DNA of 64,000 nt from Candidatus Liberimonas magnetica (GCA_020523885.1 JAJAPY010000011.1:1-64000); one strand, 5' to 3'; positions 42,484 through 52,138 are shown, counted from the stretch's first letter. The notes: generated from the letters alone by a model not told the origin. Program-made: numbers and translations.

Positions 42484-42763
42484 AGACAGACATGAGACAT
42501 CCGACAGCAGACATCAGACCTCGAACAACCGATTTTGGGTTGAGGGATACTAAAAGATAAATGAAAACACGTATAGAGTTAGCATACAAACTAAATTATA
42601 TAGATTCCGTTAAATTTGAAAAAATAGAAAAATTGTGCGATGACACATCTAAAATGTTATATGGCTTAATTGATTATATTGAAAAAGAATGTTCTCTGTA
42701 GTCTTTAGTCAGAAGTCTGTTGTCTGAGGTCTGTAGTCTGTGGTCGGAAGTCTGTAGTCTGAT
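42484..42763 (+). repeat. Enlarged heptad hairpin (GTCTGNA) carrying an ORF remnant
   Basis: Left arm 42484-42521: words ending in GAC at 7-base steps. Right arm 42694-42763: about nine GTCTGTA-type words. Instead of a loop of 10-30 bases the arms are 170 bases apart and enclose the four-helix-bundle fragment at 42561-42701, whose stop codon lies inside the right arm. A small stem CAACC/GGTTG is at 42525-42540. Confidence 0.8.
42561..42701 (+). pseudogene. Four-helix-bundle (23S intervening-sequence type) protein, C-terminal remnant
   Basis: A 46-residue frame starting MKTRIELAYKLNYI and ending SKMLYGLIDYIEK. This matches the end of the four-helix-bundle/S23 family, whose members (about 115-130 residues) close with the helix pattern KMLxGLIxYL. 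A stop codon sits directly before the ATG and the first two helices are missing, so it is a remnant. In 23S rRNA intervening sequences such ORFs lie inside stem-loops; here the same arrangement is found between protein genes. Confidence 0.65.
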
Positions 42764-42773
42764 AAGGAATAAT

Positions 42774-45700
42774 ATGAACAACTTCGGTTTATACAATAAA
42801 GAATACGAGCATGACAGCTGCGGCGTGGGTTTTGTCGTAAACATAAACGGCAAGGCTTCGTATAACATCGTGTCCGAAGGCATAACTATTTTAAAGAATT
42901 TGGTGCACAGGGGCGCAACGGGCGGAGATCTAAAGACCGGTGACGGGGCAGGTATCCTTGTCCAGATACCGCACGAGTTCTTTTTAAAAGAATCCATGGC
43001 AGCGGGCTTTAGCCTGCCTGACAAGAACGAGTACGGGGCCGGTTTTTTGTTCCTTCCGAAAGAAAAGGTTTTAAGAGAGTCTCTTGAGAATAAAATAAAA
43101 GAGATAATTGTTAAAGAGGGCGGTAATGTGCTCGGCTTCAGGGATGTACCGGTCGACCCGGAATGCCTTGGAGAGATAGCAAGGCGGTCCATGCCTTTTA
43201 TGAAGCAGGTGTTCGTTCAGTTTAAAGGCTTAAAAAACGGCGAGCTTGAGAGGAAACTCTATGTTGTCAGAAAAGTAATAGAAAATTATGTCCTTAGCAA
43301 GAAGATACCTATAGAAGATTTTTATATAGTCAGTTTTTCGTCCCGGGTCATTAATTACAAGGGGATGTTCATCGCCCCTCAGTTCGAGATGTTCTATAAA
43401 GACCTCGGCGATAAAGATTTCCAGAGCTCGATGGCCCTGGTGCACCAGAGGTACAGCACGAATACATTCCCTTCCTGGCCTTTAGCCCAGCCTTTCAGGT
43501 ACATAGCGCATAACGGAGAGATAAACACAATCCGCGGCAATATCAATAAAATGAAAGCCCGTGAATCGACCCTGTCAAGCGTTCTTTTCGGAAGCGATAT
43601 AAAGAAACTATTCCCGATAATAGAGGCTAACGGAAGCGATTCTTCGATGTTCGACAACGCGCTCGAACTTTTGGTTTTAAGCGGAAGGACCTTGGAGCAT
43701 TCCCTCATGATGATGGTGCCTGAAGCTTTCGGTACGAAATACCATATAAGCGAGGATAAACGCGCTTTTTACGAGTACCACGCAGCCATGATGGAACCCT
43801 GGGACGGGCCTGCAGCCATAGCGTTTTGCGACGGGACCAAGATAGGAGCGGTGCTTGACAGGAACGGGCTCAGGCCTGCAAGGTATGTTATAACAAAATC
43901 CGGAAAAGTAGTGCTTGCGTCTGAAATGGGGGTCCTGGATATCCCTGTCGAAGATGTACTGGAAAAAGGCAGACTTGCCCCGGGCAAAATGATCTTAGTC
44001 GACACCTTAAACGCAAAGGTAACAAAAGACAATGACATAAAATCAATGATATCAAGGCAGAAAATGTACAGACGCTGGCTGGAAGAAAACCGGATAGAGT
44101 TAAGGGGATTGTTCCAGCTGCCAGGCCCGGTAAGCGTTGATAAAGCGTCTATAACAACAAAACAAAAACTCTTCGGGTATACAGTGGAAGACCTGAATAT
44201 CATTCTTACACCTATGGCGGAAAATGCTCAGGAACCGATAGGTTCCATGGGGGATGACGAAGCCCCTGCTGTATTGTCAGAGAGGCCGCAGCTTTTGTTC
44301 AGGTATTTCAAGCAGCTTTTTGCCCAGGTGACGAACCCGCCCATTGACCCGTACAGGGAAAACCAGGTGATGTCTCTTATGAGCTTTACAGGGAGGGAAA
44401 GGAACCTTCTTGAAGAAACCCCGCTTCACTGCCACCAGTTAAAACTTTCTCACCCTATACTTACGAACGAGGACGTTGAAAAATTAAAAAAAGCCAAGGT
44501 AAAGGATTTCAAGACAGCGGTTGTCCCGATGGTGTTTAAACTAAAATCCGGAAAGGCCGGCCTTGAAAAAGCGGTAGCAGGCCTTTGCAAAGCAGTTGAA
44601 GATAATATTGACGGAGGATGTTCCATAGTCATAGTGAGCGACAGGTTCGCAGACAAGGATAATGTGCCTATACCGTCTCTTTTGGCGGTTTCAAGCATAA
44701 ATAACTGTCTTATAAACAAGGGAAAAAGGCACCTTTCAGGTATTGTAATAGAAACAGGGGAAGCAAAAGAGGTAATGGATTTTGCTACGCTTATCGGGTT
44801 TGGCGCAAGCGCCGTAAACCCCTACCTGGCGTTTGAGACTATAGCCCAGCTAAAAGACAGCGGTAAGATATCGGATGCCATAAAACTTGAAACCGCGATA
44901 GATAATTACATCCTGGCGCTTAAAAAAGGGCTCCTTAAAATAATGTCCAAGATGGGTATATCCACTATCCGCAGTTATAAAGGCGCGCAGATATTTGAAG
45001 CGATAGGCCTGGACTCTGATTTTGTAAATAAATATTTTACAGGCATAGCGTCCCGTATAGAAGGGGTGGGGCTTGAGGTGATCGCCCAAGAATCGATCTT
45101 GAGGCACAGGTCGGCCTACTCGGAAAATATTAAGGAGAATTCTATCCTTGATTCAGGCGGCAGGTATAATTACAGGCGTTTTTCCCAGAAGCACCTGCTC
45201 TCTCCGGAAACCGTGGTACTCTTACAGAAAGCTGTAAGGGAAGCAAGTTACGAGACATACAAAAAATACGCTCAGACCATAAATGACCAGTCAAAGAACC
45301 TATGTACCCTAAGGGGTTTATTTAAATTTAAGAAATCCAAGCCCGTAAATATAGATGAAGTGGAAAGTGTTGATTCTATAGTAAAAAGGTTCGTTACTTC
45401 GGCGATGTCCTTCGGCAGTATCAGCAAAGAAGCTCATGAGACCCTGGCTATAGCGATGAATAGGCTTGGCGCAGGGTCAAATTCCGGAGAAGGCGGAGAG
45501 GACGAAGAACGTTATATTTCACTTGCCAATGGCGATTCAAAAATGAGCAAGATAAAACAGGTTGCCTCAGGCAGGTTTGGAGTCAACTCCAACTATCTGG
45601 TACATTCAAAAGAACTGCAGATAAAAATGGCGCAGGGCGCAAAACCAGGGGAAGGCGGCCAGCTCCCGGGCCACAAAGTCAACCAGATAATAGCAAAGGT

Positions 45701-47309
45701 AAGGCATTCAACGCCCGGTGTAATGCTTATTTCGCCGCCTCCGCACCACGATATTTATTCAATAGAGGACCTGGCCCAGCTTATCTATGATCTAAAAAAT
45801 GCTAATCCTGAGGCAAGGGTCTCGGTAAAACTGGTAAGCGAAATCGGCGTGGGCACAGTTGCGGCAGGTGTTGCCAAAGGAAAAGCCGATATGGTCTTGA
45901 TCTCCGGCGGCGACGGCGGCACAGGAGCTTCCCCTTTATCTTCCATAAAAGGCACAGGAATTCCCTGGGAGATCGGGCTTTCAGAAACACAGCAAACGCT
46001 CGTTTTAAATAAATTGAGGAACAGGATAAGGGTTCAGGTTGACGGCCAGCTAAGGACAGGGAGGGATATTGTGATCGGAGCTCTATTGGGAGCTGAAGAG
46101 TTCGGTTTTGGCACTATAGCCCTTGTCACCCTTGGATGCATTATGATGAGGAAATGCCATTTGAACACCTGCCCGGTAGGAGTGGCGACCCAGGATGAAA
46201 CTTTAAGGAAAAGGTTTAGCGGAAAACCGGAACACGTTATAAATTTCATGAGGTTTGTGGCACAGGAAGCGCGGGAAATAATGGCAGAGCTCGGGTTTAA
46301 GACTTTCGATGAAATGATAGGCCAGGTTGACAGGCTTGAAACAAATAACGCCATAGAACATTACAAGGCGAAAGGCCTTGATTTTTCAAAAGTATTTACT
46401 AAATCAGTCGTCAAGGACCTGGAAGGCTCCTACCATTGCACAAAAACCCAGGAGATAGATCTTTCGCTTGCTCTTGACCCGGAAATAATAGAAAAAGCCA
46501 AAGACGGCCTTGATAACAAGAAACCCGTTGTGTTGTTCGCCCAGATAAGGAACAGCAACAGGACCGTAGGCACAATGCTCAGCGCTGAGGTATCAAAACG
46601 GTATGGTTCCGGAGGTTTGCCTGAAGACACGATTAAATGCAAGTTCACCGGTGTGGCAGGCCAGAGTTTCGGAGCATTTTTAGCCAAAGGCATAACTTTT
46701 GAACTTGAAGGCGATGCTAACGATTATTTGGGAAAGGGACTATCCGGCGGAAAGATAATACTTTATCCTAACAAGAAATCAACTTACCGGGCACATAACA
46801 ATATTATTACCGGCAACGTGACTCTTTTCGGAGCGACTGAAGGCGAGGTGTATATCCAGGGTATGGCGGGCGAACGGTTTGCAGTCAGGAATTCCGGTGC
46901 TCTAGCTGTGGTTGAAGGTGTCGGCGACCACGGCTGTGAATACATGACAGGTGGAAGGGTGATAGTGCTTGGTAGGACAGGGATAAACTTTGCCGCCGGG
47001 ATGTCCGGCGGGATAGCGTATGTGCTTGACGAGGACCAGCTCTTTGATACGAAGTGCAACCTTGAAATGGTCGACCTAGAACCTGTCAAGAACGATACAG
47101 ACAAGGCCTTCCTGTATGAATACATAAAAAAACATATTGAATATACCGACAGCCAGTACGCCGCAAAGATAATCCACGACTGGGAAGAAATAGTACCTAA
47201 ATTTGTGAAAGTCTTCCCGATAGATTACAAGAAAGCCCTGGAACGTATACAGGTCTCGGATTACAAGGGCTCAGAGACCGTGTCAATGACGGAAGAAGTC
47301 TTTAGTTAA
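42774..47309 (+). CDS. gltB: Glutamate synthase, large subunit
   Basis: A 1511-residue enzyme. C16 in EYEHDSCGVGFV is the N-terminal nucleophile after a short propeptide; the class II glutaminase domain, central domain, FMN barrel (SGEGGEDEERY, ISGGDGGTGASPLSS) and C-terminal GXGXG helix follow. The [3Fe-4S] cysteines are in CIMMRKCHLNTCPVG near residue 1122. It converts glutamine plus 2-oxoglutarate to two glutamates. AAGGAA precedes ATG 42774; the longer frame from 42720 translates the repeat and is rejected. gltD follows. Confidence 0.97.
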   Translation: MNNFGLYNKEYEHDSCGVGFVVNINGKASYNIVSEGITILKNLVHRGATGGDLKTGDGAGILVQIPHEFFLKESMAAGFSLPDKNEYGAGFLFLPKEKVLRESLENKIKEIIVKEGGNVLGFRDVPVDPECLGEIARRSMPFMKQVFVQFKGLKNGELERKLYVVRKVIENYVLSKKIPIEDFYIVSFSSRVINYKGMFIAPQFEMFYKDLGDKDFQSSMALVHQRYSTNTFPSWPLAQPFRYIAHNGEINTIRGNINKMKARESTLSSVLFGSDIKKLFPIIEANGSDSSMFDNALELLVLSGRTLEHSLMMMVPEAFGTKYHISEDKRAFYEYHAAMMEPWDGPAAIAFCDGTKIGAVLDRNGLRPARYVITKSGKVVLASEMGVLDIPVEDVLEKGRLAPGKMILVDTLNAKVTKDNDIKSMISRQKMYRRWLEENRIELRGLFQLPGPVSVDKASITTKQKLFGYTVEDLNIILTPMAENAQEPIGSMGDDEAPAVLSERPQLLFRYFKQLFAQVTNPPIDPYRENQVMSLMSFTGRERNLLEETPLHCHQLKLSHPILTNEDVEKLKKAKVKDFKTAVVPMVFKLKSGKAGLEKAVAGLCKAVEDNIDGGCSIVIVSDRFADKDNVPIPSLLAVSSINNCLINKGKRHLSGIVIETGEAKEVMDFATLIGFGASAVNPYLAFETIAQLKDSGKISDAIKLETAIDNYILALKKGLLKIMSKMGISTIRSYKGAQIFEAIGLDSDFVNKYFTGIASRIEGVGLEVIAQESILRHRSAYSENIKENSILDSGGRYNYRRFSQKHLLSPETVVLLQKAVREASYETYKKYAQTINDQSKNLCTLRGLFKFKKSKPVNIDEVESVDSIVKRFVTSAMSFGSISKEAHETLAIAMNRLGAGSNSGEGGEDEERYISLANGDSKMSKIKQVASGRFGVNSNYLVHSKELQIKMAQGAKPGEGGQLPGHKVNQIIAKVRHSTPGVMLISPPPHHDIYSIEDLAQLIYDLKNANPEARVSVKLVSEIGVGTVAAGVAKGKADMVLISGGDGGTGASPLSSIKGTGIPWEIGLSETQQTLVLNKLRNRIRVQVDGQLRTGRDIVIGALLGAEEFGFGTIALVTLGCIMMRKCHLNTCPVGVATQDETLRKRFSGKPEHVINFMRFVAQEAREIMAELGFKTFDEMIGQVDRLETNNAIEHYKAKGLDFSKVFTKSVVKDLEGSYHCTKTQEIDLSLALDPEIIEKAKDGLDNKKPVVLFAQIRNSNRTVGTMLSAEVSKRYGSGGLPEDTIKCKFTGVAGQSFGAFLAKGITFELEGDANDYLGKGLSGGKIILYPNKKSTYRAHNNIITGNVTLFGATEGEVYIQGMAGERFAVRNSGALAVVEGVGDHGCEYMTGGRVIVLGRTGINFAAGMSGGIAYVLDEDQLFDTKCNLEMVDLEPVKNDTDKAFLYEYIKKHIEYTDSQYAAKIIHDWEEIVPKFVKVFPIDYKKALERIQVSDYKGSETVSMTEEVFS

Positions 47310-47317
47310 ACAGATTA

Positions 47318-47422
47318 ATTGAAAAATGCAAATTGTAAAATTACCAATGCAAAATTGTGGTTAAAGGCTTTTAGAAACATTTAATTTTCATTTTTCACTT
47401 TGCATTTTGCATTTTTCATTGA
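47318..47422 (+). repeat. Heptad hairpin, TGCAAAN family (gltB/gltD spacer)
   Basis: Left arm 47318-47358 (TGCAAAT, TGCAAAA words, less regular), right arm 47382-47422 (TTTGCAT, TTTGCAT, TTTTCAT). Related to 6187-6280. The right arm ends in the GAGGTG ribosome site of gltD. Confidence 0.75.
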
Positions 47423-47433
47423 GGTGTGGATAA

Positions 47434-48858
47434 ATGGGCAAACCTACGGGTTTTTTAGATTACCAGAGGAAAGATATAGCATACAGGCCTGTTGAAAAAA
47501 GGCTGAAAGATTATAAAGACGTCAATCAGTACCTTCCTTTTGACGAAATAAAAATTCAGGCTGCAAGGTGCATGGATTGCGGGATACCTTTCTGTCACTC
47601 CCTGGGGTGCCCGGTGTACAACCTCATACCCGAATGGAACGACCTGGTGTACAAAGGCAAGTGGGAAGAGGCGCTCGGTCGGCTTGAAAAAACTAACTCG
47701 CTTCCTGAAATTACCGGAAGGGTTTGCCCGGCGCCTTGCGAGACCTCATGCACGCTTTCGATAAACGACAGCCCGGTTTCAATAAAACAGATAGAGCTTT
47801 CCATAATAGAATACGGTTTCAAGAACGGACTGGTCAGGGCAAAGGTGCCGGAAAAAGAGACGAAGAAAAAGGTCGCCATAATCGGTTCAGGGCCTGCAGG
47901 GCTTTCCTGCGCAATGGCTCTGCGCGAGATGGGCCACAGCGTGACTGTCTATGAAAAGGAAGACAAAGCCGGCGGGATACTGCGCTACGGCATACCTGAT
48001 TTTAAGCTCGAGAAATGGGTCTTGGACAGAAGAATAGACCTCATGAAAAGATCAGGAATAAAATTTAAGACCGGAATAAATACCGGAATTAAACTTACGG
48101 CAAAGGCTCTTAAAAGATCCTATGACGCGATACTGATAAGCACAGGCGCAGGCGAACCCAGAAAATTAAATGTTCCAGGTTGTGAAATGAAAGGCCTGTA
48201 TCTTGCCATGGAATACCTTACTAAGTCGAACAAGTATGTAAGCGGAAAACTAAAGAAAACTGAAATAATATTGGCAAAAGGCAAGAACGTCCTGGTCATA
48301 GGCGGCGGAGACACCGGCTCTGACTGTGTAGGCACAGCCAACAGGCAGGGAGCAAAAAAAGTTTACCAGTTTGAGATACTGCCGAAGCCGAAAGAGTGGA
48401 ACGAGCCCTGGAACCCTGTTTGGCCGAACTGGCCTGTGATACTTCGGACTTCTTCTTCACATAAAGAAGGTGCGGAAAGGGACTGGTCTATTATAGTAAA
48501 ATGCTTTAACAGTGAAAAAGGGAATATCAAAGAGGCGGTTTGCGCAAGAGCGGATTGGAAATGCGACGAAAAAGGGAAGTTCGTAATGAGCGAAGTTCCG
48601 GGCAGCGAATTCAGGCTGCAGGTTGAGCTTGTACTTCTTGCGATGGGTTTTGTTCACTGCGAGCATTCAAAGCTCATTAAAGACCTGGGCCTTGAGCTTG
48701 ACGGCAACTGCAACATAAAAACCGGCAGCGATCATGCGACGAGCCTCAAGGGAGTCTTTGCTGCGGGCGATGCTGATACAGGGGCGTCTCTTGTCGTGCG
48801 CGCGATATACCACGGCCAGGAAGCCGCAAAGTCCATAAACAAATATCTTTCTAAGTAA
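47434..48858 (+). CDS. gltD: Glutamate synthase, small subunit
   Basis: A 474-residue flavoprotein passing NAD(P)H electrons to GltB. The N-terminal Fe-S region has CMDCGIPFCHSLGCPVYN and CPAPCETSCTLS. FAD binding is at GSGPAGLSCAMALREMG, NAD(P)H binding at GGGDTGSDCVGTANRQG, and the C-terminal GVFAAGDADTGASLVV is typical. Length and order with gltB are standard. GAGGTG lies upstream of the start. Confidence 0.97.
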   Translation: MGKPTGFLDYQRKDIAYRPVEKRLKDYKDVNQYLPFDEIKIQAARCMDCGIPFCHSLGCPVYNLIPEWNDLVYKGKWEEALGRLEKTNSLPEITGRVCPAPCETSCTLSINDSPVSIKQIELSIIEYGFKNGLVRAKVPEKETKKKVAIIGSGPAGLSCAMALREMGHSVTVYEKEDKAGGILRYGIPDFKLEKWVLDRRIDLMKRSGIKFKTGINTGIKLTAKALKRSYDAILISTGAGEPRKLNVPGCEMKGLYLAMEYLTKSNKYVSGKLKKTEIILAKGKNVLVIGGGDTGSDCVGTANRQGAKKVYQFEILPKPKEWNEPWNPVWPNWPVILRTSSSHKEGAERDWSIIVKCFNSEKGNIKEAVCARADWKCDEKGKFVMSEVPGSEFRLQVELVLLAMGFVHCEHSKLIKDLGLELDGNCNIKTGSDHATSLKGVFAAGDADTGASLVVRAIYHGQEAAKSINKYLSK

Positions 48859-48887
48859 TAAGCATACAAGCATACAGAAATACTTCC

Positions 48888-48916
48888 TTGAATATTAATA
48901 ATAATATTTGTATAAT
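48888..48916 (+). promoter_or_regulatory. Candidate promoter of the methylase-PIN pair
   Basis: TTGAAT, 17 bases, TATAAT, 46 bases before the methylase start. The spacer 48859-48961 is AT-rich and also has two tandem AAGCATAC words. Confidence 0.55.
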
Positions 48917-48961
48917 AATGATATATGTAGTTAAAAAATGGTAAAATATGGAATATTGTAA

Positions 48962-51430
48962 ATGAGAACACATAATCAAATTCTGACCTCTCTAACAAAT
49001 GCTTTTAAATCTATAGGTTATCGAAATAACTTAATTCAACCAAATTATCAATATGTTGATTTTTTTGAAAAAGATTTTCCACAATCGCGAACTATAGATT
49101 TGGGAATATTTGGACAAGAACCATTTGATTATAGATCTGCTTGTTTTGGTGTTCATTTATATAAAAACAACGAAACTATAGATCATTTACGTGCTTTTGG
49201 AGCACCTCAATTATTTGTAGTGCATAATGGCACAACATTTCATTACATCAATAAGGAAAAAAGTTTAGATAAGAAAAATGAAATTCCCACAAAATTATTG
49301 CCTGAATTAATAAAAAAACATATTAAAGATTGGAATCCTGATACTGTAAGAGGGGCAAAATCCGGTATTTTTCCTTCAGGTATCCAACAAATCGATTTTA
49401 TAGATATTGGATTATTACCCGCTTTGGAAAGTGAAGCCAGTAAAAAAATAGACCAACTAATAAAAAGAATACTCGCTAATATAGATGAGGTTTATAAGCA
49501 GAATAATTTACCAGCTGTATTTCACATTGTTTTTCGTTTATTAGCGGCGAAATTATTAAGTGATAGGGATGTTGTCTCCACTATAGATTTTTCCAATCAT
49601 TCTGTAGCATTAGGGTCAGTTCTAACTTATTATGGAAATAGATTTAATAAAGAAGATATAACTAAAATCCCTAAACAAGTAATTAGTGATATATCTCAAG
49701 AAGTGGGGAGATCATTCTCATTTAAGAATTTATCAGTTGATACGCTTACTTATGTATATGAAAATACTTTTGTTTCTCAGGAAAGCCGAAAAAATTATGG
49801 TATACATAGTACACCTTCTTATATCGCCGATTATGTGCTTTCCCAAATGCCAATTGATAAGATACCAGTACACAATTTAAAGGTTTTTGACCCTATGTGT
49901 GGTCATGGGATATTCTTAATTGCTGCAATGAGAAGAATAAGAAATTTTTTGCCTAAAGATTGGAGTGGGGAAAAAAGGCATGATTTTTTCATTAAGCGTT
50001 TAAGAGGAACAGACATAGACTCATTTTCCATAGAAGTTGCCAGAATGTGTTTAATGCTTGCTGATTTTCCTGAAAGAAACGGCTGGAATTTAAATAATGA
50101 TGATATTTTTAGAGGTAATCTCCTGGAAAATGAGATATCAAAAACAACAATCCTGGTAGGAAATCCCCCTTTTGGAAATATAAAAATAAAATCTCATGAC
50201 ATACCAAAACCCGTTGAACTTTTAAGAAGGGTCTTTCCAAAACTTTCAAAAGGTTCTTTAATAGGGATGGTTTTACCTAAAACAATTCTTGATAGCAATG
50301 ATTACAAAAAAGAGAGGGACTTGTTATTGAGTAATTTTAGTATTTTAAGTATTACATCATTGCCTGATAAAATATTTAAGTATTCCGATGAAGAAACCGT
50401 AGTTCTGATTGCAGAAAAAAGTCAAGAAAAAATTAAAAGTACTTTTACAAAATATCAGGAAGTGAAAGATAAAGATAGAGAAAAGTTTAAAACTAATAAT
50501 AAATTTACTTATACTGATGCTGTACCACAAGAATATTTTTCGAAAGATAAAAACTTAATAGTCCCGCCCTTAAGAGAATTATGGGAAAGATTGGAAAAAT
50601 GTCATAGATTCAGTGAAATTGCTGTTATAAGAACAGGTGTTGAATATAAATCTAATTTAGATAAAAACAGGTGGTTAATTAATAGTCATTCTTCTGATGC
50701 TGTGCACGGGATAGCAGATACAAATGATATCGAGCAATTTAGAGTAATTAATTCAATATATATGAGCACAGATAAAGAATTAAGAAGAAATTCTTGTCAC
50801 AAATTTGAAGATATTGATTGGCATATTCCTAAAGTTATAGTTCCCTGTAGCAGATTATCTCGTGGGGTCTGGAGATATGTAGCAGCTATTGATTATAAAG
50901 GGCTTATGATTTGGCGTAATTTATGTGGTGTTTGGCCTAGTAACAAAGATATAAGCATAGAACTACTTGCTGCTTTATTGAATTCACCTTTAGCACAAGC
51001 ATATGTATACTGTCATTCTACACAGAGAGGTGTTCCTGTGAGGGTTTATAAGAAAATACCTATACCAGATAATCTACATCATATTAATTACTTTATAGAA
51101 GGACTTGTAAAGAAATATTTAGAAGATGTTATCAAAAATAAAGAAAAAGCAAAAAAAACACTTTTAGAAATAGATGCTGAGATACTAAAAATTTATAATA
51201 TGCCCCCGAAGTTAGAAAGACAGCTATTAGATTTATTTTGGGGTCAGAAGCGTAAGGTGCCTTTTGATTTTACAGGGTATGTCCCTTCGGAAAATGCTTC
51301 ATGGATACCTTTGCATGTATATATTTCTGATAAATATAAAGAAGCACATCCTAAGAACATATTAGAAAAATATCCTGTGATAAAGGATAAGAAATTGTTA
51401 GATTACCTAACAAAAATAGGGACTGAATAA
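48962..51430 (+). CDS. N6-adenine DNA methyltransferase, type IIG/Eco57I-like
   Basis: An 822-residue protein. The methyltransferase core has the STPSYIADYVLSQM entry motif (about 283-296), motif I VFDPMCGHGIF (308-318), and the catalytic motif IV GNPPFG (400-405). Residues 540-760 look like a target-recognition part (RTGVEYKSNLDKNRW, LLAALLNSPLAQAY). The N-terminal 200 residues could be a nuclease or specificity domain, but no clear PD-(D/E)xK motif is seen. It is AT-rich compared with neighbours and splits gltD from carA, suggesting transfer. The stop is two bases before the PIN gene. Confidence 0.78.
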   Translation: MRTHNQILTSLTNAFKSIGYRNNLIQPNYQYVDFFEKDFPQSRTIDLGIFGQEPFDYRSACFGVHLYKNNETIDHLRAFGAPQLFVVHNGTTFHYINKEKSLDKKNEIPTKLLPELIKKHIKDWNPDTVRGAKSGIFPSGIQQIDFIDIGLLPALESEASKKIDQLIKRILANIDEVYKQNNLPAVFHIVFRLLAAKLLSDRDVVSTIDFSNHSVALGSVLTYYGNRFNKEDITKIPKQVISDISQEVGRSFSFKNLSVDTLTYVYENTFVSQESRKNYGIHSTPSYIADYVLSQMPIDKIPVHNLKVFDPMCGHGIFLIAAMRRIRNFLPKDWSGEKRHDFFIKRLRGTDIDSFSIEVARMCLMLADFPERNGWNLNNDDIFRGNLLENEISKTTILVGNPPFGNIKIKSHDIPKPVELLRRVFPKLSKGSLIGMVLPKTILDSNDYKKERDLLLSNFSILSITSLPDKIFKYSDEETVVLIAEKSQEKIKSTFTKYQEVKDKDREKFKTNNKFTYTDAVPQEYFSKDKNLIVPPLRELWERLEKCHRFSEIAVIRTGVEYKSNLDKNRWLINSHSSDAVHGIADTNDIEQFRVINSIYMSTDKELRRNSCHKFEDIDWHIPKVIVPCSRLSRGVWRYVAAIDYKGLMIWRNLCGVWPSNKDISIELLAALLNSPLAQAYVYCHSTQRGVPVRVYKKIPIPDNLHHINYFIEGLVKKYLEDVIKNKEKAKKTLLEIDAEILKIYNMPPKLERQLLDLFWGQKRKVPFDFTGYVPSENASWIPLHVYISDKYKEAHPKNILEKYPVIKDKKLLDYLTKIGTE

Positions 51431-51432
51431 AT

Positions 51433-51948
51433 ATGCCTGGAAAAGATTATTTATTGGACACTAATATACTGGGGTATCTCGCTAACTTAAAAGCAGGTGA
51501 AACATCTGATGAATGCAAACGGTTAAAAGCCAATATTGATAGAATTTCAGATAGAAAAATGTGTTTATGTCCAATTTCAGCAGGTGAAATAGAATATGGG
51601 CTTCTCGTCAATACACACATGGATAAAGATAAAAGTGATCAAATAAGGAATATTCTGGATTTGTATCCCTATTTCCATATTGATCGCAATATTGCGGTAG
51701 AATATTATGCTAAATTGCGAGCTTTGTTATTTGAGAAATATTCTCCAAAGAATAGAAGAAGTAAAGTCAAAAGACTGGAAGAATTGGTTGATCCTTTAAC
51801 ATCAAAGAAATTGGAAATACAAGAAAATGATGCATGGATATGTGCTGTTGCTATGGCATATAATTTGGTGCTAGTAACTAATGATAAAATGAAGCCTATT
51901 AAAGATATAATTGGAGCAAATCTAGAGTTTGAGGATTGGCTAATATAA
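51433..51948 (+). CDS. PIN-domain ribonuclease (VapC-like)
   Basis: A 171-residue protein with the PIN acidic set: D9 and N11 (YLLDTNILGYL), E52 (ISAGEIEYG), D133 (ENDAWICAVA) and D151 (LVTNDK). PIN proteins are metal-dependent RNases, mostly VapC toxins. It is longer than usual VapC, and no antitoxin gene is adjacent; the partner two bases upstream is a DNA methyltransferase. The tight coupling suggests one defence or addiction unit rather than a normal vapBC pair. AT-rich like its partner. Confidence 0.8.
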   Translation: MPGKDYLLDTNILGYLANLKAGETSDECKRLKANIDRISDRKMCLCPISAGEIEYGLLVNTHMDKDKSDQIRNILDLYPYFHIDRNIAVEYYAKLRALLFEKYSPKNRRSKVKRLEELVDPLTSKKLEIQENDAWICAVAMAYNLVLVTNDKMKPIKDIIGANLEFEDWLI

Positions 51949-51978
51949 TAAGAAAACAGAGAAAAACAGAGAATTTCA

Positions 51979-52008
51979 TTGACTTTATTTTCTTATTAAT
52001 AGTATAAT
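51979..52008 (+). promoter_or_regulatory. Sigma-70-type promoter of carAB
   Basis: TTGACT, 18 bases, TATAAT, followed by a leader of about 125 bases with an attenuator. Confidence 0.65.
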
Positions 52009-52071
52009 AAATACCCGAATACAAGTACACATACCTTAGGTTTTTGCTAATTTGAAAATACAACAATCATT

Positions 52072-52125
52072 AAACGTCTTCAATGCCTGAAATGGTATTT
52101 GTGGAAGTTTTGAAGACGTTTTTTT
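52072..52125 (+). terminator. Attenuator-like terminator in the carA leader
   Basis: A 12-bp outer stem (52072-52083 with 52110-52121) ending in a run of seven T, with an inner stem AATGCC/GGTATT and loop TGAAAT. It ends 13 bases before the carA start, so expression must require read-through or processing. It lacks the known PyrR anti-antiterminator consensus, and its loop is not of the A1G4 type. Confidence 0.8.
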
Positions 52126-52138
52126 CTTGGTAAAAAAC

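Noticed and set aside
42720-42773. Longer N terminus for gltB
   Set aside because: The 18 extra residues are GTCTG words; the propeptide with Cys16 from ATG 42774 is the normal form.
52009-52138. PyrR-binding attenuator before carA
   Set aside because: The conserved loop consensus of PyrR-binding RNA is not found.
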